From an uncultured Alteromonadaceae bacterium (GTDB lineage: Bacteria > Pseudomonadota > Gammaproteobacteria > Enterobacterales > Alteromonadaceae), in NCBI GenBank assembly GCA_913056495.1, contig CAJXMO010000028.1, positions 1-42,782 on the forward strand: a DNA stretch of 42,782 nt, written 5' to 3'. Of this stretch, positions 1-8,302 are shown in pieces (the first letter of the stretch is position 1; the number at the start of each line of letters is the position of its first letter). The translations under genes were made by a program, and so were the position numbers. The notes under the pieces were generated by a model that was given only the letters and a program-made list of their open reading frames with translations, ran no database searches and was not told the origin of the DNA.

Positions 1-154
1 ACGCATAGAAAACTCCTTACTTTTAGTTTAATAGAATTTTCTACTAATAACTGCTGCTAAATTTTGGGGGGATTACAATATCACCTGTTCTCCAAAAGCG
101 TTAATCTGTCTAACTTGATATTAAGTATGTACGCCTAAACGTGTATTTAAAGCT

Positions 155-370
155 TTATTTGTTGATTGAATAAACCTTTTTTATTTCTTCATGGGCATTG
201 CGATAACGAGTCACGCCATTGTTTATTGTGTTTGCCTTTGTCATTAGCACGTTCGTTGCATCGACTTGGCTCATACCATCAACTAACACCAATTTCGCTC
301 CTTGATATGCCAAACTTTGCTTATCGCCACGCATTAGCTTTGCTAGCGTTTCTAATTGTTCTAGGGTCAT
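155..370 (-). CDS. Small TrfB/KorA-like DNA-binding protein
   Basis: A 71-residue protein made of little more than a helix-turn-helix region. The stretch around residues 25-60 (LVLVDGMSQVDATNVL, then a second helix with VTRYRNA) resembles the TrfB/KorA transcriptional repressor domain known from plasmids and found as small stand-alone proteins in marine gammaproteobacteria. An AGGACA ribosome site lies about five bases before the ATG. It follows a start-less reading frame on the same strand (395-565) by 24 bases, so it may be the surviving end of an old mobile-element operon. Its target is unknown. The fold assignment is by resemblance only; moderate confidence. Confidence 0.6.
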   Translation of the reverse strand: MTLEQLETLAKLMRGDKQSLAYQGAKLVLVDGMSQVDATNVLMTKANTINNGVTRYRNAHEEIKKVYSINK

Positions 371-394
371 GTTATGTCCTGTTAGTTAAATGCC

Positions 395-565
395 TTAGTA
401 AACCTGGTCTAACGCTTCTTCAAAAGTTTTCAAGTTACCGTTGAATTTATCTGTTACAACCAGTTCAGAGTTATAGCCAAAGGCTTTTTTAACACTTTCA
501 TGATCAAACGAACTAGCCAACTTTATAACTCGAGAATCCTCAAATGTTTGTGACCTTACGGCCAG
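395..565 (-). pseudogene. Start-less C-terminal fragment of an unknown protein
   Basis: An open frame of 56 codons ends in TAA at 395-397 and is closed upstream by TAA at 566-568, with no ATG, GTG or TTG that would give a plausible start. Its end (SSFDHESVKKAFGYNSEL, later FEEALDQVY) has a coding-like composition. It overlaps the decayed 3' end of the IS256-type transposase in another frame and lies 24 bases upstream of the TrfB-like gene. I read it as the tail of a gene cut by the insertion or by later deletion. The family is not recognised. Confidence 0.35.
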
Positions 566-874
566 TTAGCGTAACCCGGAATCAGCCGATAACCTCTCAT
601 TCTTCGCCATTTATTCTAAGCAGTTGTCATTTATTTATAGGTCATGGCAAAGGTTGTTTTTCGACTGCCACAATTTTTTGATTTCGTTGTTCTCAACCGC
701 ACTGAAGCAAACACAGATTCAATCGGGTTGGTTGTGCGTATATGCTGCCTCTCTGGTTTCAGCTTGCCAGATGTCATGCAACGCTTCTTTAACTTTTGGC
801 TGAATCGATTTCGGCAATTTATTCAGTATGTTAGCTTTTTTGTGTACCCTGTATCGCTGTGTTGCCGTTTGCGG
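545..874 (-). mobile_element. Degraded IS256-family (mutator) transposase remnant
   Basis: Reading the minus strand from 874 downward gives residues typical of the C-terminal part of IS256-type transposases: PQTATQRYRVHKKANILNKL, then KSIQPKVKEALHDIWQAETR, a frameshift with probable internal deletion, then TNPIESVFASVRLRT and CGSR, then after in-frame stops KWRRMRGYRLIP. The family normally has QRCWVHKTANVLNKLPKS and TNPIESTFATVRLRT at these places. The N-terminal two thirds and the DDE core upstream are missing, so it cannot be active. The remnant starts exactly where the homology of tyrS ends and overlaps the last codons of that gene in a different frame. Confidence 0.8.
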
Positions 875-2115
875 TTGATTAAGCAAAAATGTTTCTTACC
901 GCGTTGTATTAGCCAATACTTATCAAACAGTGGGAAACCTAGCTGTGATTTATAGGGTGTTATATTTTCACCATTAACTCTAATTGCATTATTTTCAATT
1001 AGCTCTCTGGCGATGCGTTTTGATGTAGCTAAGCCTGATTCCACCAATAATTCTATAATGTCTTGTAGAGTACTTTCGATGCTTGGAATACCATCTAACT
1101 CTAATTGTTTTAGTTCACTATAACTTAGCTTATCGACGCTTCCCGTGAACAGTGCTTTCGTGATACGTTCAGCGCTAACTAGCCCTGAATTACCATGAAC
1201 AAAATGAGTCATATTTTGTGCCAGAATCCTTTGTGCTTCCGGTTTTCCATTTGTGGTTTTATCTTGAGCTTCTAACTTATCAATTTCATCACAGGACAAG
1301 AATGTGTAATATCGGAGAAGGTTATAAACATCCGTATCCTCTGCTGATAACCAAAACTGGTAAAACATATACGGCGATGTTTTATTTGGGTCAAGCCAAA
1401 CGGTTCCGCTTTCTGTTTTGCCAAATTTAGTACCGTCAGATTTAGTTATCAAAGGTAGGGTTAAACCAAATACTTGCTTCCCATTTTGACGACGAGTTAG
1501 ATCAATACCGCTGACGATATTTCCCCATTGGTCATTGCCACCAATTTGTATGCTGCAACCATGATTTCGATTAAGCACAGCAAAGTCATAGGACTGTAGT
1601 AAACTGTAACTAAATTCTGTAAATGAAATACCCTGTTCAGGCCTTTGCAATCGTTGCTTTACAGAGTCACGGTTGATCATATTGTTGACGGAAAAATACT
1701 TACCGACGTCACGGAAAAAGTCGATGATATTAATATCTCTCATCCAGTCTGAGTTATTGACGATGGTTATGGGCTTGCTTAAATGAGGTCCTAATAAGTG
1801 CTCAATTTGAATTGTGAGATCTTTGACCCAACCATCAACAGTTTCTTTAGTATTCAAATTGCGCTCTAGAGCTTTGAAACTTGGGTCGCCAATCATCCCC
1901 GTAGCTCCGCCAATAAGCGCTAATGCTTGGTGCCCAGCGTCTTGAAAACGTTTGAGCATAATGAGTGGAACTAAGTGTCCAATATGTAGGCTACCTGCGG
2001 TGGGATCAAAACCACAATAAACAGTTTGAGGCTGATTAAGTTGCTGCTGTATCTGGTTTAAATTACTGGCTTGAGCAATTAATCCTCTAGCTTGAAGCTC
2101 CTGAATAAAAGTCAT
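823..2115 (-). CDS. tyrS: Tyrosyl-tRNA synthetase with an IS-derived C-terminal tail
   Basis: Class I aminoacyl-tRNA synthetase that charges tRNA-Tyr in the cytoplasm. The 430-residue product follows the E. coli enzyme throughout: CGFDPTAGSLHIGHL near residue 35 carries the HIGH signature, QIGGNDQWGNI is the tyrosine pocket region, KFGKT replaces KMSKS, and a C-terminal S4-like RNA-binding domain ends in RGKKHFCLI. E. coli TyrRS stops a few residues after this point. Here about 14 further residues (RQHSDTGYTKKLTY) are read, out of frame, from the IS256 remnant that begins at about 874. The native stop codon is therefore lost and replaced. The S4 domain appears intact, so activity is likely kept. 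It may be the sole copy or a paralogue; the window cannot tell. Confidence 0.95.
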   Translation of the reverse strand: MTFIQELQARGLIAQASNLNQIQQQLNQPQTVYCGFDPTAGSLHIGHLVPLIMLKRFQDAGHQALALIGGATGMIGDPSFKALERNLNTKETVDGWVKDLTIQIEHLLGPHLSKPITIVNNSDWMRDINIIDFFRDVGKYFSVNNMINRDSVKQRLQRPEQGISFTEFSYSLLQSYDFAVLNRNHGCSIQIGGNDQWGNIVSGIDLTRRQNGKQVFGLTLPLITKSDGTKFGKTESGTVWLDPNKTSPYMFYQFWLSAEDTDVYNLLRYYTFLSCDEIDKLEAQDKTTNGKPEAQRILAQNMTHFVHGNSGLVSAERITKALFTGSVDKLSYSELKQLELDGIPSIESTLQDIIELLVESGLATSKRIARELIENNAIRVNGENITPYKSQLGFPLFDKYWLIQRGKKHFCLINRKRQHSDTGYTKKLTY

Positions 2116-2205
2116 CTATTACATCTCACCTTTTAATAAAATATGATGGACAGATTACAAATAGGAATATATAGGATCTATATCCCTAAAGTGATAAAAG
2201 CTGAC

Positions 2206-3006
2206 TTATTTTGTAATTAGGTGATTTAGGAAAACTTGGAAAAGTTCACTGAGCGATGCCACTCTCAATTGAGCATAGATGCGCTTTCGGTGATTTTTTA
2301 CCGTTCCCTTTGTAATTTCTAACTGCTGTGCTATTTCTTTAGTATCGAAGCCTTTTACTATTAAACAAGCAACTTGATGCTCTCTATTTGATAGCAATCC
2401 TTCACCAAAAGAATTCAGACCAGCTTCTATTAGCTCACGTTTTTCCAGAGAGTAGGATTCAGCTCGGAATACCGGTTCTGCAAGAATGAATTCAGTTTGT
2501 TGCCAATGTTGCCGACATAATGATTGAATGATTGCGAAGTATGATTTTAATGTTTCAATATTTAATGACGAAAATGATTTGCCTGCCTGAGTACAACCTA
2601 AATAAATAGCTACCCATCGAGTTGATTCAATTTTAATGAGAATACTTAATTCATCTTTCCAGCCAGTTTGCAGGTAAAACTGATTACAATATGTTTGATA
2701 GTCTATGTCTTTTTTGACTATATCTTTTAATGAATAAACGCCTTGCTGCTCATTAATGCTGAGCATTTTGTAGAATGGATCATCTTGAAACGCAGAAGTG
2801 AGGTAACGGTCGAAAAGTAATTGTCGATTATTTTCGATTGAATCGTAAAGATAAATAGGGTGTTTGTTTCTGCGTAGGCCGAGGATTACTGCGCTGTCAT
2901 GGCCTAGTATCGAATTGATTAGCTTCATTAACTTAGATGTAAAACTCGGTGACTTCAGAGATGCAATAGAGTCAGCGAGTAGGATATTAAATTGTGATTC
3001 AGACAT
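2206..3006 (-). CDS. LuxR-family transcriptional regulator
   Basis: A 266-residue DNA-binding regulator. The last 65 residues form a clear LuxR/GerE helix-turn-helix: LSNREHQVACLIVKGFDTKE followed by IAQQLEITKGTVKNHRKRIY. The first 190 residues have no receiver Asp pattern or acyl-homoserine-lactone signature that I recognise; they look like a GAF/PAS-like sensor. No response-regulator or histidine kinase partner is next to it. It is transcribed toward tyrS with a 90-bp gap. The neighbouring LysR gene, alcohol dehydrogenase and amine oxidase suggest, without proof, a role in a small catabolic locus. Confidence 0.85.
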   Translation of the reverse strand: MSESQFNILLADSIASLKSPSFTSKLMKLINSILGHDSAVILGLRRNKHPIYLYDSIENNRQLLFDRYLTSAFQDDPFYKMLSINEQQGVYSLKDIVKKDIDYQTYCNQFYLQTGWKDELSILIKIESTRWVAIYLGCTQAGKSFSSLNIETLKSYFAIIQSLCRQHWQQTEFILAEPVFRAESYSLEKRELIEAGLNSFGEGLLSNREHQVACLIVKGFDTKEIAQQLEITKGTVKNHRKRIYAQLRVASLSELFQVFLNHLITK

Positions 3007-3542
3007 ATTGTATTGGACTAATCATATGGCCATTGAGCATAACTTTGTAACTCAATTTGCTCAAAGCTATCTCCCTCCGACAGGATAGATGCGACTATTT
3101 GTTTAACCAGTTAGGGCGTTAAGGGTCAATTGTGCCACGCTACAGTGAAGAACGTAAGCAAATTATCACAGCTTTTAAACATGACGATTTCTGGAGTAGC
3201 AAGAACTGAGTGTAATTGGACTGCAAAATTTTTATAATTGGCGTAATGTAATAAAGATAAACAACAAGGGCATTCTGTATCCGGAAATAAGCCACCTCAG
3301 GTTGTAATGGTCGAGTATGATTTGTAATCGGAATGTCTTCATTTCAATATGTTTCTGGTTTTGCTTCATAAACAAAGTGTAATGTAGCGCCAGGGTATTT
3401 TGGTTCAAACTGACAAGCGGTTTGACCCTGTTTATTTGGTTTATGTTTTGCAAGTGTAAGTCACTCTAAGTGATTGACTTGACCGCCCGCGTAAATTTGG
3501 TCGAACTAAGCTAACCTTTAAGGAAAAAATTCGCTGAGTCTT
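3007..3542. other. Intergenic region with possible decayed coding sequence
   Basis: This 536-bp gap between luxR and the LysR gene holds no convincing intact gene. On the plus strand a 25-codon frame (3132-3209, GTG start) begins PRYSEERK, like the N-terminus of some IS transposase OrfA proteins, then diverges and stops. On the minus strand at about 3240-3450 one frame reads as plausible protein (for example QFEPKYPGATLHFVYEA) but carries a stop. Both look like remnants. The promoter of luxR should lie at its left edge. Confidence 0.4.
3132..3209 (+). pseudogene. Possible fragment of an IS transposase OrfA start
   Basis: The short frame starts with GTG and encodes (V/M)PRYSEERKQII before ending after 25 residues. 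PRYSEERK is a common opening of transposase OrfA-type proteins. Only about eight residues match, so chance cannot be excluded. No inverted repeats or downstream OrfB sequence were found nearby. Confidence 0.25.
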
Positions 3543-4436
3543 TTACGCTTTAAACTTTTTTCCTGCCGCAAGTTCTAAAAATCCTTGCATATAGTCTAAC
3601 TTGGTATCTTCGTTTCGCAATCCAATGTTTATTGCTTTTGTTATACCTGTATTTCCTAGTTTCAAGCAGTGAAGTGATAAGGATTCGATATGGGGTAATA
3701 TCAACCATTGAGGTAGAACTGAAATTCCACGATTGGCCGATACTAATTGTAGTATTAAATCCGTAGATTCTGCTTGAACTCGCCTTTTGGGACTGACTTT
3801 TGCGGGTTCTAAAAATTGAGTGTATACATCTAATCTGTTAGTAGTAACTGGCACTGTATACAAAATTTCATCGTGAAAATCCTTTGGTTCCGCGACTTTC
3901 TTGTTACTAAGTGAGTGATGGTGGCTGACCACAGCACAGAGATTGTACTCAAACACAGGTGTAAAAAATAAATTCATACTCGGTATAGGATCCGGTGTCA
4001 CAAGGAGGTCAATTTCTCCAGCTTTTAATGCTGCAATGCCATCAAATTTAAATGTGTGAATGAGTTCAATATCGACCTCAGGCCAATCATTTAAAAATAA
4101 TCGAATTTTATCCATAAGCCATTTTTCACAGGGGTGGCATTCCATACCTATTCGTATAATCCCTCTTCGACCCGCAGCGTACACTTGTAGCACCCGTTCA
4201 GCATGCTCAAACTCATTGAGCACTTTTTCTGCTAGCTTCAATAAATATTGCCCAGTCTGAGAATAAACCAGTGTATTCCCTTTTCTTTGCCAAATTTTTA
4301 TACCAAATCGGTTTTCTAGTTTAGCAATGGTATGACTAACTGCTGATTGGCTCAGATTCAGACTATTTGCAGCCGCTGTCACGCTGCCAAGTCTGTGTAC
4401 TTCCTTAATTATGTGTAAGTGATTACGCTCTAGCAT
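3543..4436 (-). CDS. LysR-family regulator, MetR-like
   Basis: A 297-residue LysR-type activator/repressor. Residues 1-60 form the winged helix-turn-helix (GSVTAAANSLNLSQSAVSHT), followed by a linker helix and a periplasmic-binding-like effector domain. The effector domain opens with RIGMECHPCEKWL, closely like IAIECHSCIQWL of MetR, and TNRLDVYTQFLEPAKVSP parallels a MetR segment too. MetR senses homocysteine, but no methionine gene is nearby, so the ligand here is open. It is divergent from the alcohol dehydrogenase gene with about 110 bp between starts, the classic LysR arrangement for controlling that neighbour. Confidence 0.88.
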   Translation of the reverse strand: MLERNHLHIIKEVHRLGSVTAAANSLNLSQSAVSHTIAKLENRFGIKIWQRKGNTLVYSQTGQYLLKLAEKVLNEFEHAERVLQVYAAGRRGIIRIGMECHPCEKWLMDKIRLFLNDWPEVDIELIHTFKFDGIAALKAGEIDLLVTPDPIPSMNLFFTPVFEYNLCAVVSHHHSLSNKKVAEPKDFHDEILYTVPVTTNRLDVYTQFLEPAKVSPKRRVQAESTDLILQLVSANRGISVLPQWLILPHIESLSLHCLKLGNTGITKAINIGLRNEDTKLDYMQGFLELAAGKKFKA

Positions 4437-4450
4437 TATGTTTTTTATTC

Positions 4451-4460
4451 ATTCCGGAAT
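4451..4460. promoter_or_regulatory. Palindrome between the LysR gene and its divergent target
   Basis: A perfect 10-bp palindrome, ATTCCGGAAT, lies 15 bp upstream of the LysR start codon and about 90 bp upstream of the alcohol dehydrogenase start. LysR regulators usually bind T-N11-A type dyads in such divergent gaps. This one is short and could be chance, but its position suits autorepression. The MetR consensus TGAA-N5-TTCA is not present. Confidence 0.3.
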
Positions 4461-4550
4461 TAATTTTTACCATTTCTATTCATACTGTCGGTTTGATAAT
4501 CTTCTGTCAATTAATTACTCAGAATTTTTATGTTTAACATCGAGTGTAAA

Positions 4551-5582
4551 ATGAATACATACCGAGCAATGGCGGTTATTGAACCGGGTAAACTAGGACT
4601 GGTTAAAAAAACGATTCCTAGATTAAAAAATGATGAAGTACTTTTAAAAGTTGAAGCTTGCGGCATGTGTGGTGCCGATATTAATGATATAGCGAATGCT
4701 AGTCTTGAAGAGCAAAGGGTACCTGGTCATGAAATCATTGGTTCTATTATAAGCATGGGTCCAAACGTCCCTGCCATTTGGAAATTAGGGCAACGCGTGG
4801 GAGTTGGCCGCTTTGGAGGTTATTGCCAGTGGTGTGATGCATGTCGACAAGGCAATTTTCATCTATGTGCCAATAGACCTGTCATGGGCATAACAAAGGA
4901 TGGAGGATATGCTGAAATAGTTTGTGTATCTGCAACTGGTTTAGTCGCAATTCCTGAACAACTATCTTCATTTGAGGCGGCTCCAATTTTGTGTGCAGGT
5001 ATCGCCACTAACAATGCTCTAAAAATGGCCAATTTAGAGCCCGGAGACTCAGTCGCAATTTTAGGTATAGGCGGGCTCGGTCATATGGCGATTCAATACG
5101 CTAAAAAAAGAGGGTTTCACGTTACAGCGCTGGGTAGAGGAGAGGATATAGCCCAAGACGCGTATGAATTAGGCGCTCACCAGTACATTGATTTAACACA
5201 AGACAGCTCTCCGATCTTGGAAAAATTACAACCTTTCAAGGCAATCATAAGCACGATTGGCAGTGCTGCTTCGTTAACTCAATTAAGCAATAAACTCGAC
5301 AAAAAAGGAAAGTTGATTGTGCTTGGAATCACTAAAGATAAGTTGGAGATAACAACAGGATCTTTGGTCAGTAATGAGCTGCAAATATTAGGCTCGATTA
5401 CTGGAACGCCTTATGAAAATGAACAATTACTTAAAGCCAGTGTACTTAACAGTATCCGTCCTCAATTTGAACTCATTAAATTTGAAAACGCGAATCAAGG
5501 ACTGGAACGATTGAAATCGGGGCAAGCAAAGTTTCGACTTATTTTACGAATGGGTAGCGGATATGGTGAATATTCCTATTGA
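4551..5582 (+). CDS. Zinc-dependent alcohol dehydrogenase (MDR family)
   Basis: Medium-chain zinc dehydrogenase of about 343 residues, predicted to oxidise an alcohol or polyol, or reduce an aldehyde, with NAD(P). The GroES-like domain has the catalytic zinc ligand in ACGMCGADI and PGHEI. CQWCDACRQGNFHLC supplies the four structural-zinc cysteines. The Rossmann fold has GIGGLGHMAIQYAKKRG. I chose the ATG at 4551, preceded by GAGTG, because it gives the usual short N-terminus; an ATG at 4530 lacks a ribosome site. It is divergent from the MetR-like regulator and probably controlled by it. The substrate is not predictable. Confidence 0.9.
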   Translation: MNTYRAMAVIEPGKLGLVKKTIPRLKNDEVLLKVEACGMCGADINDIANASLEEQRVPGHEIIGSIISMGPNVPAIWKLGQRVGVGRFGGYCQWCDACRQGNFHLCANRPVMGITKDGGYAEIVCVSATGLVAIPEQLSSFEAAPILCAGIATNNALKMANLEPGDSVAILGIGGLGHMAIQYAKKRGFHVTALGRGEDIAQDAYELGAHQYIDLTQDSSPILEKLQPFKAIISTIGSAASLTQLSNKLDKKGKLIVLGITKDKLEITTGSLVSNELQILGSITGTPYENEQLLKASVLNSIRPQFELIKFENANQGLERLKSGQAKFRLILRMGSGYGEYSY

Positions 5583-5754
5583 TGTATTGCAATACGATGA
5601 GGCTTGGATTTTGTTAGGAATAGGTCGGTAGTGGTAAGGTCAAAACCGCATCTAAGTATGAGCTCCTTTGAAGCGATAAAAAATCATCGGACTTTTTCAG
5701 AGGTAGCCTTTAAAGCAGGTTGCAGGTTTTATGGGTATTTATTGTGGGGGGAAG

Positions 5755-6252
5755 ATGAATACAGTTTCTGAGCTTGGATACTTTTTGTTAATTGGTATTG
5801 GAGGCACTCTCTTGCTTGATGTTTGGGCATGGGCATTGTCTTTAATTTTTGGTGTTTCCAGTACCAATTGGGCCTTGGTTGGGCGTTGGATAGTTAATTT
5901 AACCTTTGGGCGACTGACTGTAAATCATCCCAAATCTAAAACAATTAGAGGAGAACTGCTGATTGGTTGGCTAGCTCATTATCTGATTGGTATAAGTTAC
6001 GGCATTTCATTATTTATAATTTGGGGTGAAAATTGGTTAATTCAGCCCACGATTGACGAGCCCGTGATGATTTCCTGGGTATTACTCATCGCTCCTTTTT
6101 TCATTATGATGCCAGGATTAGGCGCTGGTGTAGCAGGGCAAAACACGCCTAACCCCACTTTAACTAGGTTCAAAAGCTTAGTTGGCCACACTATCTTCGG
6201 CATTGGCATGTTTTGTACGGCAAAACTAATACAGGTTTTGTTGATTAATTAA
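5755..6252 (+). CDS. DUF2938 family membrane protein
   Basis: About 165 residues with four hydrophobic segments, roughly residues 8-30, 70-95, 102-125 and 140-160. The signatures WALVGRW, GWLAHYLIG and GHTIFGIGM, plus LLIAPFFIMMPGLGAG, match the DUF2938 family of uncharacterised inner-membrane proteins. The start at 5755 is preceded by a strong GGGGGGAAG ribosome site; a frame extension upstream has none. It sits between the dehydrogenase and the amine oxidase on the same strand, probably in one transcription unit. Function unknown. Confidence 0.85.
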   Translation: MNTVSELGYFLLIGIGGTLLLDVWAWALSLIFGVSSTNWALVGRWIVNLTFGRLTVNHPKSKTIRGELLIGWLAHYLIGISYGISLFIIWGENWLIQPTIDEPVMISWVLLIAPFFIMMPGLGAGVAGQNTPNPTLTRFKSLVGHTIFGIGMFCTAKLIQVLLIN

Positions 6253-6313
6253 CTTCAGTAGTAAGTATGTGTAATTGCCTTTTGAAAATTAAATATAATC
6301 TTTGGAAATTTTA

Positions 6314-7429
6314 ATGATTAACAAACGAATTGTCGTAATTGGTGCGGGTCTTTCCGGTCTGTACACTGCACTTTTATTAAAAGATGCAGGAATGGAAGTC
6401 GAAATCTTAGAAGCTCGAAATAGAGTTGGCGGGAGAATTTATACTGCCGATGGATATGGTCATTTATCCAATGATGGTTTTGATCTCGGAGCGTCGTGGA
6501 TTTGGCCCAAAGTGCAACCTGCCATTGCAAAAGTGGTCGACAAATTTGGACTCAGACTGACAAATCAATACCAAGAGGGAGATGTAGCATTTGAACGTAT
6601 GTCCAGAGAACCATTGCATAGATATCAAAATACGTCTCAAGAGGATAATGCATTTCGGATTATTGGGGGGAGTTATTCGTTAATTGCTGCAATTTTAGAG
6701 AAACTAGGAAAAAGTACTATTCATTTAAATACGAAGGCAAATCGTATTGAACAATTAGATTCTGGAATATCTATCGCGACAACCTCAAATAATGGTAATC
6801 AAAGCCACTATATTTGTGACCATGTTGTGAGCGCAATCCCGCCTAGATTATTAGAAAATACGGTAGACTTCATGCCAGCCATTGAAAGGGGGGCGAGAAA
6901 TAAATGGGTTGATACACCTACCTGGATGGCCCCACATGCAAAATTTTTAGCCGTATACGACACACCTTTTTGGCGAAAAGAAGGAATGTCCGGAACGGCT
7001 CAAAGTATGGTTGGACCCATGGCAGAAATTCATGACGCGACAACTTATTCTGGCAAAGCTGCTTTATTTGGTTTCCTTGGTATTCCACTAACGCAAAGAG
7101 AGTTGTTGAAAAAGGAAGATATTAGTAAGGCGTGTTTAATACAATTAACCCGTATTTTTGGTGAACGCGCTTCTCTGCCGGTATCAACCTATATTAAAGA
7201 CTGGGGAGGGGACAGGCTAACCGCAACAAAATTAGATGCGCTTAACTCAGGCCATGTAACAAGCACATCACAAGCTTGGGTTTCTGATAATTGGATACCA
7301 TTTTTAACACTCTCTGGTAGCGAAGTGAGCCCAGTTGAACCTGGGTATTTGGAAGGCGCAATAGTGGCAGCTGAAATAGCAGCTTCCAGCTTGATTCAGA
7401 GGTTTACTAAATTAGATTCTGTTGATTAA
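6314..7429 (+). CDS. Flavin-containing amine oxidase (MAO-like)
   Basis: A 371-residue FAD-dependent oxidoreductase of the monoamine oxidase/amino-oxidase superfamily, expected to oxidise a primary or secondary amine to an imine with release of hydrogen peroxide. The N-terminal dinucleotide-binding motif is VVIGAGLSGLYTALLLKDAG with EARNRVGGRIYT. The C-terminal FAD motif is represented by SEVSPVEPGYLEGAIVAAEIAA. The ATG at 6314 follows GGAAATTTTA; an upstream TTG at 6302 is less likely. At 371 residues it is shorter than typical MAO proteins (about 450), and no signal peptide is present. It ends the small operon before a strong hairpin. Confidence 0.88.
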   Translation: MINKRIVVIGAGLSGLYTALLLKDAGMEVEILEARNRVGGRIYTADGYGHLSNDGFDLGASWIWPKVQPAIAKVVDKFGLRLTNQYQEGDVAFERMSREPLHRYQNTSQEDNAFRIIGGSYSLIAAILEKLGKSTIHLNTKANRIEQLDSGISIATTSNNGNQSHYICDHVVSAIPPRLLENTVDFMPAIERGARNKWVDTPTWMAPHAKFLAVYDTPFWRKEGMSGTAQSMVGPMAEIHDATTYSGKAALFGFLGIPLTQRELLKKEDISKACLIQLTRIFGERASLPVSTYIKDWGGDRLTATKLDALNSGHVTSTSQAWVSDNWIPFLTLSGSEVSPVEPGYLEGAIVAAEIAASSLIQRFTKLDSVD

Positions 7430-7465
7430 ATCAATCAAGAGATATCGCTTAGTTGTTTTTATTTG

Positions 7466-7503
7466 CGTAGTACTTATCCTCTCTTATTAGGATAAGCACT
7501 ACG
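7466..7503 (+). terminator. Hairpin terminator after the amine oxidase gene
   Basis: A 15-bp stem with one mismatch (CGTAGTACTTATCCT pairing with AGGATAAGCACTACG) around an 8-base loop, 37 bp downstream of the amine oxidase stop. There is no long T-run directly behind it, so termination may be partial. It separates the oxidase operon from the tetR promoter. Confidence 0.65.
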
Positions 7504-7624
7504 TAGCTTTGGATAATTAATAAAGTCAGCAACAGCTCACCGGTAAATCCCCACAGCTATTTTTAGAAAAATAATCAAGGCAGTATCATTTCTAAAAATC
7601 TACTTCTACCTTTTATAATGTCGG

Positions 7625-7663
7625 TTGACACTAATCAACTTGAGTTATATGATCGATCAGTCA
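7625..7663 (+). promoter_or_regulatory. tetR promoter with overlapping operator
   Basis: TTGACA at 7625-7630 and TATGAT at 7648-7653 are separated by exactly 17 bp, a near-consensus sigma-70 promoter. The -10 box overlaps a dyad with the core TGATCGATCA at 7650-7659. The 18 bases 7646-7663 recur at 8327-8344 with one mismatch, at the start of the adaptor gene. This fits an operator bound by the TetR protein encoded just downstream. The promoter position rules out the ATG at 7618 and favours 7684 as the tetR start. Confidence 0.7.
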
Positions 7664-7683
7664 CTAAAATAAATGGTGTTTTT

Positions 7684-8277
7684 ATGTCAAATTTAGGTCG
7701 TCCAGTCAATTATGCAGCTCGAGAAGCTAAAATTGAAGGTATTCTAGATGGTGCGGTGCAGTGCTTCGTGAAGAAAGGTTTTCACGGTGCTGGCATGGCT
7801 GAGATCTCTCGAGTTGCCAAAGTTAGTCAGGCAAGTCTTTATCAATACTTCGCTTCAAAAAACGAACTTATACTGGAAATCGCTAAACGTTATTTTTCTA
7901 GAGATCTTGAAGCTTTGAGGAGAATTGAGAGCGCTAGTGATTTTATGGATGCTTTGGAGCGAGAGGCCTATCTAACAGGAGATAAAACAGGAACCATTAT
8001 GTATTTGGAGATTCTTGCTGAATCATCTAGAAATTCCGAAATTAAAGAGATAGTAAATGAATCAGGCCGTGAGCTTTTTGATACATGCTGCGCCATGATT
8101 AAGAAGCTACAGAGCAGAGATAAAGTCAGTTATTTGTTCACGCCCGAACAGGTAACACACTATCTCTTTGCCTATATTGATGGTTTGTCTTGCCAGATTG
8201 CTACTGCGGATATCGAATATTCGCGAGTACAGTTACGTCAGCTTGTTCAGACTCTTCTTACACCAAAAAATAACTAA
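7684..8277 (+). CDS. TetR-family repressor of the efflux cassette
   Basis: A regulator of about 197 residues. The N-terminal TetR helix-turn-helix reads GILDGAVQCFVKKGFHGAGM followed by AEISRVAKVSQASLYQYFAS and KNELI. The C-terminal helical ligand domain is variable, as usual. I start it at 7684 because a good promoter covers 7625-7653, so translation from 7618 is impossible from that promoter. The gene lies 30 bp before the RND adaptor gene, the standard local-repressor arrangement. It presumably represses itself and the pump and is released by a pump substrate; the duplicated operator supports this. Confidence 0.88.
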   Translation: MSNLGRPVNYAAREAKIEGILDGAVQCFVKKGFHGAGMAEISRVAKVSQASLYQYFASKNELILEIAKRYFSRDLEALRRIESASDFMDALEREAYLTGDKTGTIMYLEILAESSRNSEIKEIVNESGRELFDTCCAMIKKLQSRDKVSYLFTPEQVTHYLFAYIDGLSCQIATADIEYSRVQLRQLVQTLLTPKNN

Positions 8278-8302
8278 TATTTAAGTCATACTTCAAGAGG
8301 GT

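Noticed and set aside
644..955. 103-residue plus-strand frame
   Set aside because: It lies antisense to the IS256 remnant and the end of tyrS, both of which are identified by homology on the other strand.
3232..3453. 73-residue minus-strand frame
   Set aside because: Composition is unlike a protein; another frame of the same strand looks more coding-like but is broken by a stop, so it was noted only as possible decay.
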